A stretch of DNA of 64,000 nt, from positions 305,897 through 369,896 of the forward strand of contig NZ_JASBRG010000007.1 in the NCBI RefSeq assembly GCF_029961145.1, in the 5' to 3' direction. This document shows positions 9,051 to 18,400 of this stretch, in pieces. The notes below the pieces were generated by a model. It saw nothing but the letters and a program-made list of their open reading frames with translations. It ran no database searches and was not told where the DNA came from. Within the stretch, counting starts at the first letter, position 1; each line of letters begins with the position of its first letter. This DNA comes from Pinibacter soli (GTDB taxonomy: Bacteria; Bacteroidota; Bacteroidia; Chitinophagales; Chitinophagaceae). The position numbers and the translations under genes were made by a program.

Positions 9051-9752
9051 TTAAGAAAAGAAAACTGTAGAGATCGTGCGAACAATGATCGCCATGTCCA
9101 TTTTAGGCGACCAGTTCGTGATATAAAACAGATCCATTTCCAGGCGTTCGTTCAGTGTTTCAATATCTTCCGTATATCCGTACTGGCCAAATGACTGTGC
9201 AAGGCCGGTAATGCCGGGCTTTACAAAATGTCGTGATGAATACGAGCCGATCAATAATTCATTGCGTTCATTCTCCGCTATCATTTGCGGACGCGGGCCG
9301 ATAAATGACATATCTCCCATTAATACATTCAGGAACTGAGGCAGTTCGTCCAAATGTGTTTTGCGAAATATGCGGCCGGTCAGGGTGATTCTTTTATCAT
9401 TTTCATACGCCCCTACTCTATCAGCATTTTCATTTACGATCATCGTTCTGAATTTGATGCAATTGAAAACCTGTCCATTTTTCTTATGGCGCTTTTGTAT
9501 AAAAAATACCGGCCCGCGGGAATTTATTTTGATGATGATGGCAGCCAGTGGCGCCATCCATGAAAGAATAAAGATGATAGCAAACATCGACGTAAGGATG
9601 TCCACTGTACGTTTTAATATTTTGTTGTATGTCTTTTCCAAAGGCGATCCCAACTTTTCGTCGCGGTAAACAACGTTGAGTTCAGCGGAGCGCAAAGGAA
9701 TGGATGTTGGCTGTATAGCCACATCTGTATAAGAATCGGCATGTCCGTTCAT
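9051..9752 (-). CDS. Priming sugar-phosphate transferase (WbaP/PglC type)
   Basis: A 233-residue bacterial sugar transferase. Residues around 48-70 form the single hydrophobic, probably re-entrant, helix (LTSMFAIIFILSWMAPLAA). The catalytic domain follows with FIQKRHKKNG, FRTM, the KTHLDELPQFLNVL motif with its conserved Asp-Glu pair, and DMSFIGPRP. This family transfers a sugar phosphate from a nucleotide sugar to undecaprenyl phosphate and starts assembly of exopolysaccharide, O-antigen or protein glycans. The large extra N-terminal membrane domain of WcaJ/WbaP is absent, so it is the short form. It is the first gene of the minus-strand set with the ABC transporter. Confidence 0.92.
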   Translation of the reverse strand: MNGHADSYTDVAIQPTSIPLRSAELNVVYRDEKLGSPLEKTYNKILKRTVDILTSMFAIIFILSWMAPLAAIIIKINSRGPVFFIQKRHKKNGQVFNCIKFRTMIVNENADRVGAYENDKRITLTGRIFRKTHLDELPQFLNVLMGDMSFIGPRPQMIAENERNELLIGSYSSRHFVKPGITGLAQSFGQYGYTEDIETLNERLEMDLFYITNWSPKMDMAIIVRTISTVFFS

Positions 9753-9960
9753 ATTGTTCGTGCTATAAATGGATGATCATTCTCTCAGGAATCCGTCTTT
9801 ACCAGTATATACGAGAAGTCTCAGGAATAGTTGCCTGAGGTTATATTTTTTTCTTTTGTTTCTTACAAATCGCTCCTGGGGGACTGGCATTTGTCAGGTA
9901 TTTTGCTATTAGGTTGTATCAGAACGGGGGATGTGATATTTGTGATAGGAAAAGCCACTA

Positions 9961-10317
9961 TTAATCCAAATTTGTTTTTATTATTCCTTCAATGGTCTTA
10001 TAACTTTCAAACAGCGGAGTTCTTATAAATTGTTTATTGTCCAAAAACATATCTTCATATAAGTATACAACGTATCGAATCGTATGATTTTTGTATTGCA
10101 AATTTGGATACCAGGTATTAAAATCACTACTTGATAATTCCATTTCCCAGGCACTCTTGAAGTCTTTGTTGCTTGCCTCGCCGACGAGGCTTATCAGGTG
10201 AAGAAAGTATTTGTGTCGAAAGCTTTCAGGCTCTTCAGTTTCATTAATAGCCTCATCAATTTTAATTAAGAAGTCGCTCGTAATGTGATCTGAATCAATG
10301 GCTAATGCCAGTACCAT
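9961..10317 (-). CDS. Unknown small protein (118 aa)
   Basis: I do not recognise this protein. It is acidic, without a signal peptide or membrane segment, with alternating aromatic and charged stretches (HTIRYVVYLYEDMFLD). Its ATG lies 23 bp inside the upstream 88-residue reading frame, so the pair may be translationally coupled. Alternatively the two could be one protein of about 200 residues split by a frameshift, because the upstream frame ends just as this one begins. No motif tells these options apart. Confidence 0.5.
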   Translation of the reverse strand: MVLALAIDSDHITSDFLIKIDEAINETEEPESFRHKYFLHLISLVGEASNKDFKSAWEMELSSSDFNTWYPNLQYKNHTIRYVVYLYEDMFLDNKQFIRTPLFESYKTIEGIIKTNLD

Positions 10318-10561
10318 ATGGATTCTTTTGATAAAGAATTTCGTTAGAGGACTCGTTCTTTAACAATTCAGCGAGCCAGGTTTCGAGATCCGCAGTGTTT
10401 TCGCATATCCTGCAAAGCCCTTTGTGGTTTACAAGTATTTCGTCATTGCTCATTTTATATACAAGCGAAAAGCTGCTCATATACTTTTTCAACATTATTT
10501 TCTTATGATCATTCTTAGTAAGTTCAACAAACGTCTCTTGTGAAATTTCCGCTGATTTCAT
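10295..10561 (-). CDS. Unknown small protein (88 aa)
   Basis: A short lysine- and glutamate-rich protein with no recognisable family. It contains two cysteines in GLCRICEN and ends in NPYGTGISH. It starts with ATG, lies 71 bp downstream of the lipoprotein gene on the same strand, and overlaps the 118-residue gene by 23 bp. It may be an intact gene or the front half of a frameshifted one. There is no evidence for a function. Confidence 0.45.
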   Translation of the reverse strand: MKSAEISQETFVELTKNDHKKIMLKKYMSSFSLVYKMSNDEILVNHKGLCRICENTADLETWLAELLKNESSNEILYQKNPYGTGISH

Positions 10562-10632
10562 ATTTTTTAAGTCGTCGTTTTGGATAGAATTGTCGGTTGT
10601 TATTCAAACCCCATTGTTATCCTGTATTTCAA

Positions 10633-11148
10633 TTAGCTTCCTTTCTTCCAGATCACTTGTCCATTGGTTTCAAAAACAACTGTATTTGCTTTTGTGAGAA
10701 ATGAATTTTGAAATGTGCTTGTGTTGGTGAAATCTTTTAGCTGACCTGTCAGTTTATCTACAAGCTCTTTGTGTGCAAGATTGTATTCTTTTTCGGGTAG
10801 CAACAAATAATTGTGTGCAGGTTCAAATTCAATGCGTATTGCAGATTGATTTTCTCCCTCTTTGTAAGTATTGGTACCTACGAGATAAAGTATCTTTTCG
10901 TTTTCTCCTTCAAAAATTCCAAGCTTGAATTTGTCGATTGTCTTTTGTGGTTTGCTGCTGTCGCAAACATTAACCAGCCAATCCTGTAAGGTTTTGAAAT
11001 GTGAAACCTCTTCTGGTGCAGGTGGTGCTACATCATCTACTGACTCTGTTATCCGGACATCTTGAACTATAATTTTTGCGTGTTGTTCGCATGAAACTAT
11101 TGATACATTTAGTAAAGATAAAAAAAGAAGTCTACGGATTGCAATCAT
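10633..11148 (-). CDS. Unknown lipoprotein
   Basis: A 171-residue predicted lipoprotein. The ATG at 11146-11148 gives the signal peptide MIAIRRLLFLSLLNVSIVSC with the lipobox Cys at residue 20. A longer in-frame reading to 11298 would begin inside an inverted repeat and bury the signal peptide, so I reject it. The mature part has no family I recognise. It contains FKTLQDWLVNVCDSSKP and ends FETNGQVIWKKGS. It lies upstream of two small unknown genes on the same strand and may form a three-gene operon with them. Confidence 0.6.
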   Translation of the reverse strand: MIAIRRLLFLSLLNVSIVSCEQHAKIIVQDVRITESVDDVAPPAPEEVSHFKTLQDWLVNVCDSSKPQKTIDKFKLGIFEGENEKILYLVGTNTYKEGENQSAIRIEFEPAHNYLLLPEKEYNLAHKELVDKLTGQLKDFTNTSTFQNSFLTKANTVVFETNGQVIWKKGS

Positions 11149-11267
11149 CAAATTAGGATTTATGAGGTTTAAGATGAAATTAAAGTTATGTATTAATTGC
11201 TGTGGAGAAAAATAAACCGACGAACAGATATGCGAGAACATAAGCTTTAAAGCGTCTCTAATATTTA

Positions 11268-11360
11268 CCACTAAGCCCCTAAGGGCACTAAGTTCCACTA
11301 AGAGAAGTCTACATTAAAACAACCCTTAGTGAATCTTAGTGCCCTTAGGGGCTTAGTGGT
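11268..11360. repeat. Perfect 26-bp inverted repeat
   Basis: Bases 11268-11293 and 11335-11360 are perfect reverse complements; the arm begins ACCACTAAGCCCCTAAGGGC. The 41-bp centre contains a second, weaker TTCCACTAAG / CTTAGTGAAT pairing. The arms themselves contain a CCCCTAAGGG near-palindrome. The element lies upstream of the lipoprotein gene and downstream of the PKD-like lipoprotein terminator. Confidence 0.85.
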
Positions 11361-11422
11361 GAAAGAGCGACTTACGTTTTCAAGATGTTTGCAAAAGGAC
11401 AGCATGCCAGCGCTCAATAAAG

Positions 11423-11462
11423 AACAACGGCTGAAGTGTGCGACGCAACCAAAGCTCAATAG
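11423..11462. repeat. Dispersed 40-bp repeat, copy 1
   Basis: These 40 bases match 22821-22860 with three differences; the shared core is GCTGAAGTGTGCGACGCAA. AGAACAAC at 11421 and GTTGTTCT near 11462 can pair across it. With the 26-bp inverted repeat and the terminator it fills the 402-bp gap 11149-11550, in which I see no gene. Confidence 0.75.
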
Positions 11463-11481
11463 TTGTTCTACAGCTGACCTC

Positions 11482-11515
11482 CAAAAAAACGGCCCATCCT
11501 TAATGAATGGGCCGT
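11482..11515 (-). terminator. Rho-independent terminator of SusCD locus 1
   Basis: A 9-bp stem ACGGCCCAT / ATGGGCCGT (11489-11497 with 11507-11515) is followed on the minus strand by a run of T. It lies about 35 bp after the stop codon of the PKD-like lipoprotein gene, the last gene of the locus. Confidence 0.85.
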
Positions 11516-11550
11516 GGAAAAAACACACTTAAATGCATAAGAAGAAAGAA

Positions 11551-12963
11551 CTACTGCGCTCTTACCGCTATATCAACGGGAGAACCCGGAATGCCGTCTA
11601 TTTTCTTGATCAGATCGCCGTTCTTGCCTGTGCTGATGTTGAGATAATACAACGAACCTTCAACACCCGCTACCAATGTGTTTTGATCAACCAGTTTGAT
11701 CATCGTTACATTCTTGCCACCAAAGTCTGCAGTAAGCGGCGTAAGGTTTTGGTTGGTTGGGTTGTATCTGTAAACCTTGCTGCCAGAGTTGAAATAAAAC
11801 ATCTCGTCATCTGTGGCCTGGAATTTTGTATTCTCTGTAATCAATGAAGGCTGGCTGAATGCGCGCTTGTATAAAGTCGTTACCTGGAACGGCCCTGTGA
11901 AGTTTACACTGAATTTTAATTCATAGAGAGTGCCATCGGATGATTTACCAAAGAGAAAGCAATTGCCTTTGTTTACCTGCATCATGTTTACCAGATCCAG
12001 GCCAACGTTGGTTGGGTCAAACGCTGTGCCGATAACACTGTACTGTGTGCCGAAATACATCGGTTGTCCATATACGTTAAATCTAATGATATTCTTTTTC
12101 ACGGCATCATATCCTATGTAATAATCACCGGTACTGCCGCTGGCATAAATGAGGCCCTTGTCTAAAGTGTAGTCACCATCACAGGCTACGCCAAACATAC
12201 CATAAATGGGCGCCCTGTTCCATGTTTGCCAGAAACCCGCATATAGCCTATGGTTGATAACACCTGTTATCACGCCAAGCTGGGTGCCGGACATTTGTGT
12301 TACTTTGGTTGTATCCGGAGCATTAAAGAAATTACCGGTTAAGTCTTTTGCGCGTTTCAAAGAATCAGCACCGATTTGCACGCCGCCGTTCTCCGTCAAT
12401 ACCCAATAACTGGAAATGGTTACGGGTAAGATCTGCTGATGAACTGTCGGCACCATTGCCAATGGTTTTGCGGGCAAATTCTCTCCTTGTATTGCTGCAT
12501 ATATCCTGGCCTGAACTGCACCATCGGGTTTAATAAATGAAAATTGTGTTACATTATTTTCAACACTTAACACGGCTGTTCCGAGGCTGAAATTGGTAAC
12601 ACCATCTATTTTAAAGTCGTGGAAATAATGCATGCCGTTATCGTTATTGATAACGGTTAAGCGACCATAAAACCTGCCGGTACCCAACCCGAAGAGCATG
12701 CGTAAAGAAGAGCCTGAGAAATGCTGGTCGGCTACATTAGGACCACCAATGCGCCAGTCGAAACTTAATGAGGCATTGTTTTTTACGCTAATAGTCGGTG
12801 TAATAATAAGGCTGTCCCCAACCACGGCTTTGTACACCGTATCAAGGTGTGTAACCACTGGTTCTTCAGGCATATCGTATGTATAGTTGCCTTTGTCCTT
12901 GTAGCAGGAATTGAAAGCAACTGCAAGTGAAATTGAAAATATGATGATTAATAGTTTCTTCAT
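11551..12963 (-). CDS. PKD-like family lipoprotein, SusCD locus 1
   Basis: A 470-residue surface or periplasmic lipoprotein. The signal peptide ends in a lipobox with Cys20, followed by YKDKGNYTYD, a start shared with the paralogue at 25322-26857. An N-terminal PKD-like beta domain follows (residues about 40-130), then a propeller-like region of repeated short strands. In this gene family the protein is encoded after SusC, SusD and a DUF4843 lipoprotein, in the place that SusE/SusF-type binding proteins occupy in glycan systems. It probably binds the imported nutrient at the cell surface, but the ligand is unknown. It is the last gene of the locus, 97 bp after the DUF4843 gene, and is followed by a strong terminator. 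Confidence 0.85.
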   Translation of the reverse strand: MKKLLIIIFSISLAVAFNSCYKDKGNYTYDMPEEPVVTHLDTVYKAVVGDSLIITPTISVKNNASLSFDWRIGGPNVADQHFSGSSLRMLFGLGTGRFYGRLTVINNDNGMHYFHDFKIDGVTNFSLGTAVLSVENNVTQFSFIKPDGAVQARIYAAIQGENLPAKPLAMVPTVHQQILPVTISSYWVLTENGGVQIGADSLKRAKDLTGNFFNAPDTTKVTQMSGTQLGVITGVINHRLYAGFWQTWNRAPIYGMFGVACDGDYTLDKGLIYASGSTGDYYIGYDAVKKNIIRFNVYGQPMYFGTQYSVIGTAFDPTNVGLDLVNMMQVNKGNCFLFGKSSDGTLYELKFSVNFTGPFQVTTLYKRAFSQPSLITENTKFQATDDEMFYFNSGSKVYRYNPTNQNLTPLTADFGGKNVTMIKLVDQNTLVAGVEGSLYYLNISTGKNGDLIKKIDGIPGSPVDIAVRAQ

Positions 12964-13060
12964 GCTTTTTAAATTTTAAGTCAAAAGGCAAAAGGCAAAA
13001 TTCAAAAGGCTGTAATGCCGTCTCGCTAAGTTTTTTTACTTTTTACTTTTGATTTTTTAC

Positions 13061-13885
13061 TTAATTTATCCTCTGCCCAAACTCATCAATAAAATGATAA
13101 GTGCTGGCACCGGCATCTTTCTTGTACAATATCTTTTTTGCAGGATTATTAATGCTATAGAAATCGTAGTCGTCACTGTTTGGTATTTTTTCCAGCACAT
13201 AACCGCGTCCCGGATTATTTTTCACCCAAGCTGCAGGATTGGCCATGAATGTTGTCAGCAGACTTATAATGTATAAATTTTTAGGAATTTCAAATTTGGG
13301 GCTGGCATCCTGAATACGGCTCAATTCTCTTACACCATTGGTAGCAATAAGAAAAAGCAAATGTTTTGTACGGGAATAATAATCGCCGAGATAGTCCGAC
13401 CACCAGTCTGGTTTTTCCAAAGTGCTTGAAAACACAAGTGTTCCGTTGATTTCTTTTACCAGTGCTGTGCCGAAGTAATCATTTGCATATAGTTTGAATC
13501 TGAGCTTGACAGATTTATTTTGCAACGCACTATCTGTATTATAAATAACCAATGGTATGGATACGGTGCCTTTATTTGCAGGCATAACGTAACTGTCTTT
13601 GAAAGCTTCGTAATGTTTGCCCGGCACTGCAGTGGAAGAGTCCGGCATCGCTTTGATGACAAATTTCCTGTCGGTGTTTGTTTGAACGCCGGAGATGCGT
13701 ACAGGTATCATGATGGTGTCAAGTGCCATGTCCGGTGTGTAGGCAAATGTGTATAGAATACTGTCTTTGTCGTCAGAGCTAAAATTGAAAACAATATTGT
13801 CAGGGCTGTTGTACTTCAGCTCTTCTGCTTTTTTGCAGGAAGCTATTGTAAGTACAAGTAGTATAATGGGAAATAATTTTTTCAT
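13061..13885 (-). CDS. DUF4843 lipoprotein, SusCD locus 1
   Basis: A 274-residue lipoprotein with signal peptide and Cys after LLVLTIAS (mature start CKKAEE). The features match DUF4843 proteins: VFNFSSDDKDSILYTFAYTP, VPVRISG-type strands, AVPGKHYEAF and a C-terminal DYLGDYYSRTKHLLF region. It belongs to the SusCD-associated outer-membrane lipoproteins and is likely a surface accessory to the SusCD transporter. I chose the ATG at 13885; an in-frame TTG lies two codons upstream. It lies 27 bp after the SusD gene. Its paralogue in locus 2 is 26947-27708. Confidence 0.82.
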   Translation of the reverse strand: MKKLFPIILLVLTIASCKKAEELKYNSPDNIVFNFSSDDKDSILYTFAYTPDMALDTIMIPVRISGVQTNTDRKFVIKAMPDSSTAVPGKHYEAFKDSYVMPANKGTVSIPLVIYNTDSALQNKSVKLRFKLYANDYFGTALVKEINGTLVFSSTLEKPDWWSDYLGDYYSRTKHLLFLIATNGVRELSRIQDASPKFEIPKNLYIISLLTTFMANPAAWVKNNPGRGYVLEKIPNSDDYDFYSINNPAKKILYKKDAGASTYHFIDEFGQRIN

Positions 13886-13912
13886 GCTCAAAATTTTTGA
13901 ATGAATACGCTG

Positions 13913-15415
13913 TTAATTTCTTTGTCCGAATTCTATTTCATCATTTGGTAAAGGCAGCACAAATATGTTGCTTGATGGACCGTACGATCCGCCATTAAGT
14001 CCTACAATGGCTTTGTTGAGACGTTTGTACATGTAAAATATTTGTCCCTCACCATAAAACTCTTTGCGGGCCTCTTTCACCAGTTCATTCAAAAATTCAT
14101 TCTTGGATGCGGTGACCAGACTGACGCCGATATTTCGTGCAAATCGTACTGAGTCAACAAACCCTTGCGCTGCTTTCGGATTCGCATCATAGGTACATTC
14201 GGCGGCGATGTAATACATTTCGCTCAATCGTAAGGCAGGCGCCATTAATGGATGTCTGTTCGCTGTGAGATCATCGTCCTTCGCGTCCGGATTGCGTACA
14301 TATTTTTGAAGCGCAAGGTTCCTTACCCCGGCATCGACAGATGCAAACCATTGTTTGTAACGGTTGTCAGTTCCGCCTACTCCTGCAACTTCATATAGAA
14401 ATGTGGCGCCATCTTCTTTTATGAGTATGCTTTCATTTCCCTGGTCAAACAACTTTGAAAGATCGTCGACCATGTCCGGAATGTAAAAGGCAAAGATTAA
14501 TTCTTTATAGTTGATCCTGTCCTTGAGCTTGATGTCGGAGTTGATGAAGTCTCCTTTGTCAGTAAATGGAAATTTCTTTGAGTTGATTATTTCCATTGCG
14601 TTTGCAAGTGCATTCACTTTGTCGTCTTTGTACAGGTACACTCTTGCCAACTCTGCGCACACCGCATAATAGTTGAAGCGGTGTCTTCTGTTTTGCAGGA
14701 AAAGATCGGTTGATGATTCTTCCGTGTATTTAAGTGTATCGGTAATGTTTGGATAGTTAACTCTGTAAGATGCGCTCATGATGGGATCTACAGGTCTCAA
14801 TAATTCTTTTGCCTGTAACAGGTCTGCAATCATTTTATCAATGCTTTCTGTGACGGTTGACAGATCTGTTACTTTGTTCGTGAAGCTTGTTACATAAGGA
14901 ATTGCTTTTGTGCTGGCACCGGTTGCAAATGATGGCCCGAATAAACGCAGCGCATCAAAGTGCAGATAGGCACGCATCCCCAATGTTTCTCCTTTAATAA
15001 GATCATGCCCTTTGTCTGTAAACAGGTTCTTCTTGCTGTCAATATTTTCCAGTATCAGGTTACAGTTGCCTATTGCGTTATACAAACCCTTCCATGCATT
15101 GTCTTTCCTGTTTATGAAGTCTGCATCTTTATAGTTGTACAAAGATGTTTGCAAATATTTACGTTTATCGTAGGCGGACTCAATAGAGAAGTTTTGTGCC
15201 AGTACGTCCGGGAAGCCAAATGTAAGCTCAGTGCCATACAGGTCGCCTGATGCACAACGGGAGTAAATGCCGTTCATTGCTTCTTCAAAGCCCTGTTCTG
15301 TTTTAAAAAGATCCTCTTCCGATACTTGCGATTGCGGAGTTATATCGAGCCATTTTTTGCACGATGTAAATGCCGTTGCAATTATTATTGTTATGATTAG
15401 AATATTTTTTTTCAT
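13913..15415 (-). CDS. SusD/RagB-family nutrient-binding lipoprotein, locus 1
   Basis: A 500-residue SusD-family protein. The lipoprotein signal ends TAFTSC followed by KKWLDITPQSQVSEEDLF, the typical family start. The TPR-like helices (GLYNAIGNCNLILENID, GETLGMRAYLHFDALRLFG) and the C-terminal MYYIAAEC and EGQIFYMYKRL motifs are present. SusD proteins form a lid on the SusC barrel and bind the substrate at the cell surface. The gene follows SusC by 37 bp. The neighbours (DUF4843, PKD-like lipoprotein, TlpA) are not glycan-processing, so the substrate may not be a polysaccharide. Confidence 0.93.
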   Translation of the reverse strand: MKKNILIITIIIATAFTSCKKWLDITPQSQVSEEDLFKTEQGFEEAMNGIYSRCASGDLYGTELTFGFPDVLAQNFSIESAYDKRKYLQTSLYNYKDADFINRKDNAWKGLYNAIGNCNLILENIDSKKNLFTDKGHDLIKGETLGMRAYLHFDALRLFGPSFATGASTKAIPYVTSFTNKVTDLSTVTESIDKMIADLLQAKELLRPVDPIMSASYRVNYPNITDTLKYTEESSTDLFLQNRRHRFNYYAVCAELARVYLYKDDKVNALANAMEIINSKKFPFTDKGDFINSDIKLKDRINYKELIFAFYIPDMVDDLSKLFDQGNESILIKEDGATFLYEVAGVGGTDNRYKQWFASVDAGVRNLALQKYVRNPDAKDDDLTANRHPLMAPALRLSEMYYIAAECTYDANPKAAQGFVDSVRFARNIGVSLVTASKNEFLNELVKEARKEFYGEGQIFYMYKRLNKAIVGLNGGSYGPSSNIFVLPLPNDEIEFGQRN

Positions 15416-15452
15416 GCTTTACCTTTTAGTGTTTAACTACATTCACACCGGT

Positions 15453-18400
15453 TTAGAAATAAGTTTGCAGTGAGAAGTTGAAGCTTCTTGCAAACGGATA
15501 ATCGATACCTCTTTCTGCTTTGATGGATGACCAGCGCCACACGTCGTTTGCTGTTAAAGCAATTCTCAGATTTTTCATGCCGATCTTCTCAAATACTTTC
15601 TTGTCGAAATCATAAGAGAAGTACAATGATTGCAGTTGCAAAACATTGTCTTTCTGTATAAACCTTGATGTGGTTTGTGTTTGATCATGGTTAGCAATGT
15701 CTTTGTAAAAAGTTCTATCGCCGGATTTTTTCCATCTTTCATCAAACACTCTTTGGTCCACGTTCTTTTTAGGATCGGCATTTTCTACTCTGTCAACCAA
15801 TGTCTGGTTGTAGAGATAACCGCCAAACTTTGTGTAGAATGTAGCATTCAGCATAAATCCTTTGTAGGAAATACTGGTACCGAAATAGCCTTCAGTTTTT
15901 GGCGTGGTTACTGCGATAGGCATATTGTCTTTTACATCCCAATCGTAAGTAAGCGTTCCGTCTTTCTTCATGTAGATCTCTCTACCATTTTGAGGATCGA
16001 TACCCATTGATCTTACTGCGTAAATTGCATCGAGCGACTGACCTTCTGCGTAACGTACAAGCGGAACGCCTTTCATAGAGCCCACTTGCGCGGTATCGGC
16101 ATTGTCGTTGTATTTTTTAAGCGAGTTGGAAATTTTTGTAACCTGGTTTCTGTTTGCGGTCATGTTGGCAAACACGCTGATGTTCCAATTCTTTTGTCTG
16201 TAAACTATGGCTCTGATGTTTAACTCTGCACCATAATTTTCTACATCACCGAGGTTGGCTTTCTGTGTAGAACTGCCGGTTGACGGTGCCAATACGATGT
16301 CAGACAACATTCCCTTTGTGTATTTGTAATAATATCTCGGAGAAATGATGATGCGGTCCTTCAGCAAACCGAGGTCAAGACCAACGTCGAAGTTTTGTGT
16401 TTTTTGCCATTGCAAATTGTTGTTGCCAATATTGCTTACCGCCGCTCCAACGCCTGTTGAATACCAGTTGTTGGTATAATAATTATAGGTGGTGATGGCC
16501 ATATCCGGAGGGAAAGAAACCGCACCTGTCACACCTGTGCTGGCTCTAAGCTTCACCTGGCTAAAGACATTTGATCTGAAGAAGTCTTCTTTATGAATGT
16601 TCCAGCCAACGCCCAGCGCTCCGAATGGCGCCATTTTGTTATCGTTTCCGAATTTTGAAGAACCATCTTCGCGGAACGAAAAGTCAAGCAAATATTTATT
16701 TCTATAGGTGTAGTTAAGCGTTGCAAGGAATCCCACCAATCTCTCCTGTTGGTAAGAACTGTAAGGAGTTGATGATTCAGGGTATGCATTTGCATAACCT
16801 ATATTGCTGAACCTGTCGTTCGAAAAACCAATAGCAGTGAACGCTTTATAATCATTGATCACAGAACGGATATTTGATCCCAAAGCAAAGTTGAGATAGT
16901 GACCGCCAAGCTGTTTGTTATAGGTCAGCATGATGTTTCCATCAACAGCAGTCATGTCTTCATTACCATAGGTATATCGTCCGCGCTTTTTAATGTCCTG
17001 CGGTGAGTAATAGAAAAATTCGTTGGCAAATGGAGAAGTAAAGGCATCCTGGTCTGTTTTTGTCTTGGTCAAACTTACCAAGCCGCGCAAACGCAGATTG
17101 TTGGTGATGTTCCACTCCAATGAAAGCGCATCGATCAACTCGAGATATTTTGTTCTGTTAAAGCTTCCGAGTGTTGCGTTGTACATTGGATTCAGCACCT
17201 GGCCACCATTTACCAAGCCTGTTCCCGGCCATTTGTCGATCACTCTGATGATGTTACCGGCAGAATCTGTTTTTGGATAATAAGGGTTCATCGATACATA
17301 TTCTGCGAAACTTCCGTAAGGAGATTCTTTTGCATTTACCTGGGTTACGGTCAGTGCATTGCGGAACATGATCTTTCTGCCGGGATTGTAAGAAAGGCTA
17401 AGACCCGCGCTGTACCTGTCTCTGCCGGAACCCTTCATAACGCCAGGGGATGTTTGGTAACGAAGCTCAAGGCCATAACGCATGTTGCTTGTACCTCCTT
17501 CAATGTATAACGAGTTCTTGTTGCCGATGGCAGTTTTCAATGGTTGCGAGAGCCAGTATGTGTTTACGCCGCCAACAACCAATTGTTTCCTTTGATAGTA
17601 AAGTGCATCCAATTCATCCTGCGAAGCGCCGGGAACATGGCTTTGGCTGTAAAGTCCCGCCAGTCGTTCATACTCCAGTTTATCTGCAGCATTTAAAACG
17701 TGATAGTCGTTAAGGTCAGGGCTTGTTACATTTAACTCGTAGTTGTAAGACACTGCAAGCTTTCCTTCTTTCGGTGCTTTTGTAGTGATCACCACTACTC
17801 CATTTGCAGCACGTGAGCCATACACGGCAGTAGCAGCAGCATCTTTCAAAATGGTGATGGATTGCACGCGGTTAACGTCAAGGTCATACACTTTTTCAAG
17901 GCTCACTTCATAACCATCCATAATGAAAGTCGGCAGGTTCACATTACTTTTCAGGTTATCTCTGCTCAGCACTTCATTTGAGCCTGAAGGCAATGCGGTA
18001 CTTCCGCGAACGGTAATGTTTGGAAGCGAATTTGGGTTTGATCCCACTATATTGTTTTCGACAATCTTAAATGAAGGATCGTATACAGAAATACTCTGCA
18101 GCATGTTCTGCGGATTCATTTTCTTAAGGTCCTCGCCGGAAACAGTGATTGCAGTTCCGGTAAAGTTGTCTTTCTTCAACACCTGGTAACCGGTTACAAT
18201 TGTTTTGTCAAGCGCTTCCGGTTTTAGAGCGAGCCTTACTGTTATGAAACTGCTGTCCGTAACTTTTATTTCCTGGCTTTCATAGCCAACAGAGGTTACC
18301 GTGACGGTCATGCCTGCAGTATAAGGAATGGCAAATTCGCCTTTGCCGTTGCTGGCAATAATCTGTTTGCCGCCTTTTAAAGAAACGGTAGCTCCAGCCA

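Noticed and set aside
11149-11298. 50-residue extension of the unknown lipoprotein
   Set aside because: It begins within a 26-bp inverted repeat and would hide the lipobox signal peptide.
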